Assembly (NCBI GenBank): GCA_017562135.1
Contig: QEYB01000338.1
Span: forward strand, 62,001-126,000
Length of the DNA stretch: 64,000 nucleotides
Reading direction: 5' to 3'
Source of the DNA: Dipylidium caninum
Taxonomy: Eukaryota > Platyhelminthes > Cestoda > Cyclophyllidea > Dipylidiidae
Positions 23,089-34,300 of the stretch are shown piece by piece; the stretch's first letter is position 1; each line of letters opens with the position of its first letter. Below the pieces are notes generated by a model, which saw only the letters and a list, made by a program, of their open reading frames with translations, searched no databases and was not told where the DNA came from. The position numbers and the translations under genes are program-made.

Positions 23089-23661
23089 CTATTCATTTCG
23101 TTGATTCGTGTTCATTTCTGTGGGATAATTGGCAGCAGAACGCGTCCTTCCCGTTTCATTCTCTCTAGCATTTCTGCGACTTTTTCGAATGATGATTAAG
23201 ACGGTAGTAATGAAGATAGAAATAGCGATGAAAGCAACCACTATGATGGGGATGAAAAGAGCCCAAACACCTGGACTTGCGTGGGCCTCGCCTGTTTGAT
23301 TTCCCCATAAGTTGCAGTGACGTTGTTGAATACATGAAGCATTTTTTTGCCAAGTGGAATATTCCGATTCACTTTTTAGTTCGCATTGACACTGGCGTCG
23401 ACGATGCTGCAAGCCAGAAAAACAGTAACTCCATTCACCCCAACTGGGGCAGGTTTCAAAGCATTGCGACTCGAAACAGAACTTTTCCTTGATGCAGGAT
23501 TCATTACGAAAGGGGTTCGTGAAGCACTCACAGATATATTTACCAATACACGCATAACGGAAGCATCGCGTTGTCAACCTCCAGGCGCAGATTTTGTCGT
23601 TCATCGCCGAATCTGAAAACAGTAATGGAGAAAAATACCTTAAGGTATCACGTTGACTCAT
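23089..23661 (-). CDS. Small single-pass membrane protein with thrombospondin type 1-like repeat
   Basis: A 190-codon open frame. Residues 22-70 are cysteine-rich with paired cysteines. CPSWGEWSYC (71-80), followed by QHRRRQCQC (85-93), is the tryptophan/arginine-ladder pattern of a thrombospondin type 1 repeat. Residues about 132-157 form a strongly hydrophobic helix followed by RKSRR, a stop-transfer signal, and a short polar cytoplasmic tail of about 30 residues. Two sequons lie in the extracellular part. The N-terminus is uncertain: the frame begins with ATG at 23661 and has only a weak signal-like segment, and a good acceptor (TGTTTTCAG) inside the frame just before residue 18 suggests the true start may be in an upstream exon. 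Homology to a named family was not recognised. Adhesion or receptor function is inference. Confidence 0.68.
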   Translation of the reverse strand: MSQRDTLRYFSPLLFSDSAMNDKICAWRLTTRCFRYACIGKYICECFTNPFRNESCIKEKFCFESQCFETCPSWGEWSYCFSGLQHRRRQCQCELKSESEYSTWQKNASCIQQRHCNLWGNQTGEAHASPGVWALFIPIIVVAFIAISIFITTVLIIIRKSRRNARENETGRTRSAANYPTEMNTNQRNE

Positions 23662-24996
23662 CTTTTGGCTCTCTGTTTTGGCAAATGTGGATCGGTCAAA
23701 TTGCGGGTAATGGAAAAGTCAACGCCCTGTCGAAGCATCTAATCGCGACTGTCTATCTCTTTTCAATGTTGCACTAAATGCCTTTTATGCTCCTGTATTG
23801 CTCAATATTAAGCGCATAATTACGTGTTCCATTGTCATTATTGCGACCTATTTTATTGGCACTCGCTGACAGTGTGTCCGACCATTTCGTCTAAGTCGTT
23901 GTCATGGTATTAATCGTGGAAGACGGCAGTCAATAGTTCCGGTTTACTAAATAGTGGCATTAAGTCAAAATAAAAGGTTTTTAAGGTTTAAAATGCAAGT
24001 AATTTGTAGTTAGGAATATTTGACAACTAGAACCTTGAGTTTTCTGAGAAGATGCGCAAACAATTGTTTTGTGCAATAATTCAAGATAATTATTTAACTT
24101 ATCTGCATAAGGTGCATAATCACCTGCAGTCTCATTATGGCAACTGAGGCCAATTCACAGTTACAGGGGTAGGTTTTCTTCAACTATAGTGGGGTCATAG
24201 GAATTTTCATTGATCCCAAATTATCCAATTTATCTACATAACTTGAAATCAGGATCAAATGCAGATGTCAAAGGCTTCTTGATGAAACGTTAAGATTCAA
24301 TAGGAAGGTTTGAAAAGTTAAGACTGCCTCTCGTTACAGGTTCATTGCCTACAATAATGGCGTGCCAATGTGGCCTATAAGGAGGTAGAATCATAAACTC
24401 TAATTATTTCTGGACATGGGGCAAAATCCGTTGCTGAAATAATTCTAGATGGAAGGTTAGGTTGGAAATTGTAACATAATGTGTCGTCGAACAGAAGGGT
24501 ATCTCAAATAGCCGAATCAAGTGAAGTAGTATTCTCTGCAGAGCAACGAATAGATACACCCATTTGTTACTTCAGGGAGGCATGAGGGAAAACATACAAC
24601 CAAGCGGGTATTAGTTGTATAAACTTAGATTTTACGGAACCCATGGTCTGGCAGTCAGATTAACCAAGTGTAAGCAGTAATTATCGGTGCTTACAGCATC
24701 AGACTATAGAGGTTATTTCACTGACTAAGTAAATGCTTCAGCGTTTTTCGCCTGTGTTAGTGATGCGTTCGTCCGAACTACCGCTTGATTACATTTGCTG
24801 CATCTCGACAAATTAAAACCTTTTGTCCTTCGACCAAGACCGACCATTTTAACAGTCAAGTTTCAATCTCATTCGCTACTATTTTGCTACGAAATTGCTT
24901 TTGATTTTGGAAAGCTGTTAAATTTTTATATTTGATTTCCAGATCCGACTTATTAACTTAGACCAATTTTATGAATGCGACTACTAAAGCTAGACA
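23662..24996. other. AT-rich region, no gene seen
   Basis: No frame of 60 codons lies wholly within this stretch, and no repeat or RNA gene was recognised. It may contain upstream exons of the thrombospondin-like gene and the downstream flank of the candidate exon at its right. Confidence 0.4.
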
Positions 24997-25006
24997 TTTA
25001 TTTATT
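24997..25006 (-). terminator. Overlapping AATAAATAAA polyadenylation signal
   Basis: On the minus strand two overlapping AATAAA hexamers begin one base after the stop codon of the candidate terminal exon at 25194-25008. This supports a transcript ending here. Confidence 0.5.
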
Positions 25007-25007
25007 C

Positions 25008-25194
25008 TCATATATAACATTCACAAGACATTTCATTTTCAATGTTCCAAACCAATCCCTTAACCACGTCGTCATCTTTTTCTTCACTCCGGTGCAATCT
25101 GAAGTAATCCCATGCTTCTGTTTCTGATAGACTAGACAAATGTGGATCGAGCTCGTGTAATATTAATGGAGGACTGTACGGATATTCTCTTTCC
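25008..25194 (-). CDS. Candidate 3' terminal exon of an unidentified gene
   Basis: On the minus strand an acceptor (AATTAG) is followed by about 61 codons of balanced composition. It includes a proline/tyrosine-rich segment (EYPYSPPLILHELDPH), an acidic segment (EEKDDD) and the end CECYI. The stop codon is followed almost at once by a doubled polyadenylation signal. These together suggest a real terminal exon. No family was recognised, and upstream exons could not be joined; open frames at 26073-26300 and 26691-26915 are possible partners but their splice phases did not fit. Confidence 0.35.
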
Positions 25195-25206
25195 CTAATT
25201 TTCAAA

Positions 25207-27900
25207 TAGCCGAGCTAATGTGCGGATGACCAAGAGTCATGATTTCGAATGTGCATCACAATAATTCTTAATGCTCTATGACACAAACATTATGTAGTCA
25301 CAGCATCTCTAGACTGAAAAGAAGAGCATTAGTTACTACCTCCATATAAAATATTGATGAGTTTTTCTAAATGCTATGCTGCGTGCCATGTAAGCCACTT
25401 GTGTTGGTATATTGAACATATCTGTCTTGCCAATCGCTACATCTCCACACTCCCCGGTTGCAGAAATTTTACTCTCCATTGAAAATATTGCACATCCCTG
25501 AATTCAGTAATACAGTCTTAATTGTAGTTACCCAGATTTTTTAACGGATTTTCTGAATTTTCGAAAAATAACTCATTGATTAATTTTTCTGATAACCGGA
25601 TAAAACATTGGCCGAAATTACTGGACTAGGACCCGTGAGGCACTCTCAGAGTGCGAGGACACTTTAGACGAACTTTTATAATAGACCACCTTATGGCATC
25701 TCCGTAAGAGGCGGCTGTAGCTAGTCTTTTCCACTAATATTCAGTCAAAAAAGGTTTTAACTTATTGGTTTTGCTCTCACATGCGAATGGTTTATTTCTT
25801 TCCGAGGTATTATATTAAGGTTTTAACAGCTTTTTTAATAAAGGCAATTTAACTAAAAATTCAATCATTGCTTTAATATGATGGTAATAATTGTGATTGA
25901 CAAACCTTCAAAAGAAATTTTCCAGGCTTTTATTTAATGAGCTGAGGTATTGGTTGGCTCATAAGCCTCCTTTTATGGCAAACATTGCACGGAACCGAGG
26001 GCTGAACATGACGCTACGGTACACAACTACCCCTGAGGCAAACTCCACAAATATTTTACTAGTTCCAGGTTTTTAAAAGTCTATTTCGGTGATATAATCC
26101 TGATATAGCGTCGGAATTTTAGTCAGTACAACAGAAACCATTTTTAGCAATGGTATTGCCATGAAATGAGCACACTTCCGCGGACCAAGCGATGTGACAA
26201 TTCTACTTAACATTTTGTAGTAGGCATTGTTGTTGGGGCTCTTCTCGAATAATGACGTCAGGCACAAGACTGCAAATCGCATAATGGGTATACCAACCAC
26301 TTTTCTTCCATTTGCACGAGATATTTGAGAATGAATGCAACACCACTCGTAGTCGTGCTATGCACTGCCTAGAGCTAGATTCCGTTTCTTCCCTTAAGCA
26401 CTTCCAGTAAACTTAGATATTGTTTTTAGAATCTCCTCTTTGTAAACTCCTTCCCTCTACCTGGTCCTTCTACATAATTTACTTTTTTCCAACAAGGACG
26501 CTCTTAACACCCGCTAGATCATGATGTTACTTACTTAAACGACACAACTCCCTTGGTTAACTCTACTCCGACAATTTTAACTGTAAGTTCCTTTGCCGGT
26601 AATAACGGGTGAGGCGAAATTTTGGGCCGGTGATTGTCCTCAGAGTGTTGAATCATAGATACGGGGCAATTTAATTATGAAGGCGTAATTTTATCTCACC
26701 TCCGACCGCCGCGGTAACACCTGTCGCCTGAGGTGATAAATTAAATTTATGCAACCCTGATGTTTGACTTGATTGATGCTGAAATTATTATACTCCTCTT
26801 CCGCAACACTTCCGTTGAAGGCGCTTACGCTGTTCACCTGTATTAGCATGTAGCTGATTTCCTCACCCACTGGCAAAATTTCCCTATCTGCTGACATAGA
26901 AGTGGGTATTCCCATTCAAGTCACCTTTTGCATCCCACTCACAAGCGAGCATCAGCATCAACATCGGTAGCCATACTTTGAGTTGTCATTCTTCTGTCTA
27001 TCATATTCTGGAGATTTGGAAATTTCCCTTGCAATTTTAAAACAAAACTTTAAGACTCGACAAAATATTAGCCCCCCTCGACTCTATGAAAAGCCGTCCT
27101 CATACCAGCAGTCTCATCCGGTTCTCCGTGCCTTCTTGCCTCACGGCATGTTTCGGCTTTAATCTACTTTCTTCTGCTCCTCAACATGATAATTAACCCT
27201 ACGAAGTAGTGATTTCTCGCGGCTGTTGAGCTTTCCGAACTTAGACTCCACAGTATAAGAAATTCTGAAGAAAACTCTTTTAAACTAATAACATTTTGCG
27301 CCTACTTTTAATGGAGTTCCATCGGGCTCAGGAGTCTATTTTTGAGCGTATTTCATGCAGGCAAACATGAATGGTGACACTTTCAACCCACGATGGGGAC
27401 GAAGGACTTTCGTCTTCCAAGCGCCGCTTTATTCATTTTGACACGTTAAACTGCGTGATATTCGCTGAGGTGCCATTGTTCCCAGTTTTCATATTATCTT
27501 CCCTAATCCCTTAAGTAATCCGCTCCCAGAGAAACAAACAACACGTTGACCACCCCTTTTGTAACCCAAATTTATTTCCTTGCTGTTTACATCCTTAGCA
27601 ATTCCTGGCAAATGCCAAGAAATGATGAGAAGCATTTGGTGGTGGCAAAGGCGTACGAATGAACTGGCGAAGAGAAACTAGGATAAGAAAATGAAGATGT
27701 TGATAAGGCAGTTTCTCGCATCTACTCCCCTTTTGTGTTGTACTTTAAAGACTTTTTATCTTCCTTTGAATAAATATAGTTTTTTGGAATATTACATCCT
27801 GTGCTGTTGACTCCGGTGAAAACGGAGATGAATTGAATGAGCGTGGCCTCCTCCGTAACCGGCAGCATATCTGAGTTGCTTCCACTTTTTCTCAATTCTC
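25207..27900. other. Region with two weak candidate coding frames on the minus strand
   Basis: Minus-strand frames at 26073-26300 (hydrophobic, helical-looking, 75 codons) and 26691-26915 (74 codons, ending at a GTGAGA donor-like site) have protein-like composition but no recognised homology and no consistent splicing. The rest shows nothing I can support. Confidence 0.3.
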
Positions 27901-27912
27901 GTCCGTGTGGGC

Positions 27913-27940
27913 GGTCGGTCGGTCGGTCGGTTGGTCGGTC
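27913..27940. repeat. GGTC tetranucleotide microsatellite
   Basis: About seven tandem GGTC units, one of them changed to GGTT, downstream of the ZEB-type gene. Confidence 0.85.
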
Positions 27941-28328
27941 ATCTGAGCCGGACAACCTCGTGTTCCCACCACCCCAGTCTACTCGCCTGTCCCCAGCATA
28001 AACAGCGTTCGCCAGCTCTGTGCACAAACAAACGAGTGAATATCCTTCCTGTCTCTTTCATTACGGCACCATGTAGGCCTCATCAGGCCATCTACCCGCA
28101 TACATCAAACAAGTCACAGCCAAAATCGACACTGCTTAGTTAATTGTTTACTGGAAGGGAGAAAGAGAGGCGTAAATTACTACAATGCCATAAATATAGC
28201 AAACGGGGGCGCTGTGTCCGCAATTGCGGGTTTTCATGGGGGAAGATGGGCCGGATTGGGAAGAAAGAGAAGGTGAGAAGGATACCAAGGTACTTCCATT
28301 ATGATTAAGGGGAGGAAAGACATCCCGA

Positions 28329-31300
28329 TCACTTGGACTCCATCCCACCGGCCTGACAGTAACGGTAGCGGAGACTCATGTGCTGAGAGTAGGAACCGGA
28401 GTGGGAGAAACGCTTCCCGCACCGTTGGCATTTAAAGGGTTTTTCACCGGTGTGGAGACGCTCGTGCTCGGTCAAGTGGTGTTTGTGTTTAAACGCCTTA
28501 GTGCAGAATGCGCAGGAAAAGGGTCTCTGGCCTTGAGGAAAATGGTATCATGGGCTCAAATATCAGTCAGCTGAAGCCTGGGGAGTTGGGGAGAGGTGAA
28601 CACTTACCGGTGTGCTCGTACTTGTGGCGTGCTAAAGAGCTGTGCTTGGAAAAGACTTTGCTGCACTGGTCACAAACGTACCGGCCTCGGGCCGTTGCGG
28701 TCGCCGACGAGACTCCACGCTCCGGCTTGGCCGACCCGCTGTTCTACAGAGGAAGTTTGGCTTGGTTAGCCCTCTCTTGTATTTCGCCGAACTCTCACGT
28801 GAGGTGGCCACTTCCTCATGAAGTCTTTCAATACTTCCTCCGCATGACCAAAGGGCCTCGTAACACCACGTTCAAGGCGGCCAGTCTTTTTCAAATATGT
28901 CTTACTTTCTGTTGTTTTCGAAGGTTGAGTGTGGCCTAAATTACAACCTCGCTTCCTTAATAGAAAGTTCATTTCAGGTCCGTTGATGAGAGGAGTCCAT
29001 GTCAATCGGATACTCGTTTAAAGCTCTATGGACTAAACTCTGTGCGATGCCAGAGCATTCAGTCCGCAACTGCTCCGTCCCATCCACCGTCTCCAATGTG
29101 TAAATTCAAAGCACTCACTGAAAGTGCCCGCTTTACAATTATAACAAACTATCCTCTGTTGCACTGGCTTCTCACGAAATCACTTTCCTCAGTGTCACTG
29201 ATCGACTAGCTGACGCGCAAGCTTGGCATACGAACAAAATGCGCGTCGACGCGACCGAAGAATACCGTTTAGTTTGGCTCAGCTGTGGACCCTCGTACAG
29301 AAGCTTTGAAAAAGAATGTTTCATTTTCAAGTTTACATTGCCGGATAAAATATAGTAAAGCTCGTATATAATGTTACTGTTCCTGCCGACCGGGCGACAT
29401 CAAAGTCTACACTGACACGTTTAATGAATGGCGTCAAGGGGTTCAACACCGCTCAAGATATAGTAATTTTAATATTATTTACTAGCCGGGACGTGAATTT
29501 AAAGCTCTTTTCCTTGCTCGCAGTGGAGTAGGTGTGAACACAATCTGCACAGCATATGCGAGACTATTAGAAATGCTTCTTTCGTTCTTTCTTCCTTTCT
29601 TTAATGTGTATGGAAGGTGACGATAAAGACGGCCACGCCACTCGTAGTATCATCTGGCCGGTGAGACGGTGGCGGTAGGCAAGTCGTGAGCGCAGAATAA
29701 ATGGGCCTCCGGCCAACACGGGCTCCCCTCCGCCTCCTACAACTGCTCAACCAGGTGGGTAGCCATCGCGCGTGAGAAAAACAGATGGACTTCCCTGAGT
29801 GCATCTTCCACCGACAAAACTCGAAAACCCTCCCTCCCCGAGCTGCCCTCCCCACCTCACCCCTTCCTTCACCCCCCCCTCCCATCCCTCCCTCCATCTC
29901 TCCCCCCTCCCCGCCTTAAACAACCTGTCTCCTCGCTTCAGAGCCTGAGATTTACTCTCGAGTGGCGTGTACGCGACTGCAACTGTCTTCCGCTTCGTCC
30001 GTGAGTGCGCGCTTGCGTGCGCGTGCGCGTGTGCGTGCGTGCGTGCGTGTGTGCGGACGAACAAGTGAGGGAAGGAGTTGGTAGACGGAGAGAGGCAACG
30101 AGACAGATGTGAGCTTGTTTGCACGATCCATCACTAGGAGGACTAACATATGGCGTCAGGTAAATCACACACGCGCACACACACGTACACACAGACTCAC
30201 ATTCATGTTAGCAAGCTATAGCGACGTGAAGTTTCAAGTCCCATCACAAGTTAACTTGACTCAATGCTCACTGCGCCTGTGCTGCCTTCGATGCGTTGCA
30301 CTGAAATACGCCAGTTTACGAGGCGAGTTGGGAAAATTGGATGCCCGAGGACCAAGTCACACTATTTCCGAATAAAAAGTGCTCAGCCCTACTTGTAACG
30401 GGTTATCCTCGGCGTAACAAGTTTCTATTTCTTTGATCTTCGCAAGCGTCAGCATTACACTAAAATTGAGCACTTACAATGACGAATTTGTGAGGCTCCG
30501 TGTCTAACGCCGTCAGCATCCAATGCGTATGAGCGACAGTTGAAGTGGTTTCCCAAACACACTCGATTTCGCCCTTGTCACCTCGCCGCGCTGTGTCTCA
30601 ATTACAAACTTCAACCTCAATCATTTCACCTTATTAAGTAGGCTATTCACATCCAAAAAAAGTCAAGAAGAAAGCCTATTTTTACTGACAAAATCCGATC
30701 ATCTCGCAAACATCCTGAAAATAGTGTCTGTGAAATGGAATTCGATTCATGCTTAGGCAGTCAGCGCCCCGTGGGACATCATTTTCGATATGATTAGTTA
30801 TTCTGCCATCATTAGAGCTCTTCTCTTGACAGAAGTCGTCCGTCGGGATAGGGGAAAAAGGCATTGCATACACCATGTCTTGCGGTGAAGCGATCGAAAG
30901 TGTGGGGCTCGTTTTTTATTCACAAAGGCGTCCATATCACGTCCATATCACCTCCATGACAAGGTTATTTGGCACTCTAGAGACAACAAGACCATAACAG
31001 ACAGTCACCATCAATTAGTGGATTTCTTTTAGCATTCTGCTGCTATGTTAACCGGTTTCTATCTGGCCTTAGTCTTTATTAGCATCATCTCTTTAATCAT
31101 CCCAACCTTTTGAGATTTTGAAGTGGTCTTCATTCCAATCCCCAATCATGGATTCGTTTAGTCTGAAAGGTGGGCACGCCGGAAGCAAATAGGCACTCTA
31201 ATTGACATTTCCCTCGAGAGGTGAGAAAGGTTAAGAGAGGAGTGGATTAGTTTTCCTCCAGGCAATTCGGAACTCATCTCGCTGTCCCTAAACCTCTTTT

Positions 31301-34300
31301 ACTGCTCTTCCACCTCTACTCTTTAACGCTTTGGAGATCATCTAAATCTCCAAATGGGCAAAAGTTTCCACACCAGTTTCGAGCTCATAGAGTCGGTCCT
31401 CGACAACTTACCCCATCGTTTGAATCATCTGGTGAATTGCGGGTCTCGAAGTGTTCGTCCATTGGTTTTCTCCTTTCCTCCTGAACGATATTCGCCTCCG
31501 GTGTTGGCGGAGAGTGCGACGTAGGTAAAAGAACGCGACGGTTGGAATTGGGCGGAAATAGGAGAGACGGAGGAGGCAGAGGAGCACGAGAAGGTGCCGT
31601 TGCAGGAAGAGAAGGCGATGGGAGAGAGGTGGTTGAGGACTCAGACGTGTCCGTTGGCGGTAATGTGGCAGACAGGCCCTTTAATGATTGTTCCCAGGAG
31701 TTGAAGTAAATTGGCCAAGGCTGTGAATTTTGTTCTGCTTGTTCATGGGACGCTTCTGCCATTTGCATTTGGCAGAGTCTAACAAACAGCATTTGCGCGA
31801 GGGTTTGAGTGTCGAAGATTGGTGCTCGATGGTTTTGTAAGTGGCTCACCGGAGCCATTGTCAGAGTTGGCGGCAAAACCAGCGGCAACGGGAACAGTGG
31901 TACTGTTGGCAGTGGAGTTCCTAACGGCGATGACAGCGGTGAGGAGGTTGCCTCTGGCCTCCTCTTAGAGACGGTCAAGTCCAAAGGCGTGTCATCATCT
32001 TCATCAGCATAATGCAGTGGGTCATTTTCTCCCTTTCGATCACGAGATCGGGCATTCTGGAACCATATGCGCACCACCTTGGGTCGCAGATTAGCTGCCT
32101 CCGAAAGTCGCTGTAGCTCCAGCGCGGAAGGCATCGGGTTCAGGCGATAATAAGCCCGCAGTATATTTGTCTGTTCAGGCCGAATCACCGATCGTGCTCG
32201 CTGAATCGAGGATGCAGGGGAAGGTGTGAAAACGGATGTCTCGGACGCCGATGACGTGGCAACCGCCTCTACGCAGCCGACGGTACACTTCTTGCTAGAC
32301 ATGTGACTGGAATATGAGCCCGAGTGGCTGAATCTTTTGCCACAATTGACACAAATGAAGGGCTTCTCACCCGAGTGGATGCGTACATGTTCCTTCAAAT
32401 GGTGCTTGAATTTAAAGGCTTTGCTGCAGTGGTCACAGCGAAATTTGCGCAGTTCCGCACTCTCAGTGTGACTCAACTGGTGACGTTGCAGACGGTAAAT
32501 GTTGGCGAACTGCTTCCCACATTGTGGGCACGCGGGAACATGGGTCTTTGAGGTCACGGTTGAGGCACGCGTGGAGTTGTTCTCCAGAGACTCGGGCAAA
32601 GATGAGGAGAGCGAGTGCGTCGGCGAGGAGGATACGGTAGTCTCGTCCTGATGGTGAACGTTCTCCATGTCTGGAATGCCGCGCCAGCAGACAGAAGCAA
32701 GCATATTGAATAGGGTAGTGAAGAGGTGGAGGAGGAGGAGGAGGAGGAGGAGGAGGAGGAAAAGGGGCGGTAAAATGAAATCCCGTCTATGGGACCGGGT
32801 ACGCGAGTTATCCCACCTACACGAGTGCGGCCGTACACAAGCGGGAACCAATGGGAGTTGAAGAGTAAGTGGGAGACACGCGCGCATCCCCCACACCTGC
32901 TCCACTCAATTCACCTTCTCTCTGTCTTCCCTCGCCATCCCGCCCCTCCACCCAGGCTCGCAATGCTAATCTCTGACTGGATGAATTTTAATCCTCTTTT
33001 TAGCGCGTGAATCTACGTATCTCGAGAAGAGCCGCTCAAGTTGCGACGACAGGGTGTCTTTCCCCTCCGGACATATTCTTCCTTCTTCTCCTCATTATTA
33101 TCCTATGAGTTATCGTTGTCATGGCTCGGTTAAATATGTCCAAAACATGCTGTGTGGTTTAGTTACGTGTGTTAGAAAAGTTCTCAAAAGCCATGGCTTA
33201 AAATTTTGTCGTGTGGTACAGGTCGCATAGAAATCTCGAAGGAGTACCATTATAAAAGTAAACTATCATGTCATCCCCAGAAGTAACTATTTCGCGTCAT
33301 TCCACAACCAAAGTACTTTACTTAAAATGTCGCGCGCCTCAATTTGCGATGAGATTTCCTGAGACAGAGGAATGCGAACAGAATTGTGCCCCGGGGCTGC
33401 CGAGGACTTTCTGTCGACTGCTTTGCATTATAAAAAAGGGTATTTCATAAACATGACTTCAAATCGCGTCGGTGATCGGTTGCATCGCATCCTGCCGCCA
33501 AGAGACTCGTGTTTTCCACTCGTCACTCAAAAAAGGACACACTGAAGGTCGTCACCCATCGACTTGCCTTTTCAGGGGTTTTGTCCAGCCGCGGAAACCG
33601 ACGGCGGCATTCTGATTCATTGTGGTTCTTTTAAGGGGAGACGATTCTGGTCTTACACAATTTTTGTTGCAACCTCCTATAATGGGCTTATCAAAGCGGT
33701 TATTTCGTGTCAAAGGACGTGTAGCCAAACTTTTCGGTGATAAAATCGGAATTTTGTCAGATAAGAACTACACTCTTAACTGTATTAAGTCTCCATTCAA
33801 CATTTTTTCTAAATGGAGACGAAATAGAAGATTCAGATTAGGCGGAATGTAAGATTGAGGAAGGAGAGAAATCAAGTCCCCGTGATAAAGTGGAATGAGA
33901 AACTGATACTTTTCTACCCTAACACTATTTCCATGGTTTAAATGAAAGGCGGCGGGCATGAGGGGATGCACTCAGGTCGCAGGACCTCGTGCGATACGCG
34001 ACTCCAGTGAACCTGAATTGCCAAGAGTAGCCGGATTATTGAGACGACTTCCAGTCGTCGAGGAAAAGGAATCTCTTAAATCTCACGGTAACACTTTTGC
34101 CAAATGAATATGAAATAGCCTAACGACAGTTTGGTCGTTTTGCACGCCTGATTTTGACCACAGAAGGTTTATCACGATCAGAGGTGCTCCCCTGGAGGCT
34201 AAAAATCCACTCCTAAATTGGTGACCACCGGGAAATGCGAGGAACTCATCACTAACTAACACGCCTCCGCCATCATAAGCCTGTCCCCATTGTGGTGACA

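Noticed and set aside
28508..28939. 143-codon plus-strand frame
   Set aside because: It is antisense to the conserved C-terminal zinc-finger exons and shows no independent evidence.
29601..30192. Overlapping minus-strand frames of 65-125 codons rich in His, Arg and Thr
   Set aside because: They translate microsatellite and C-rich tracts in the ZEB intron.
32554..32905. Long open frame with a poly-leucine helix at the 5' end of ZEB exon 2
   Set aside because: The leucines come from the intronic CTC microsatellite; a good CCAG acceptor at 32672-32671 and a phase-matched first exon at 38872-38755 explain the true N-terminus.
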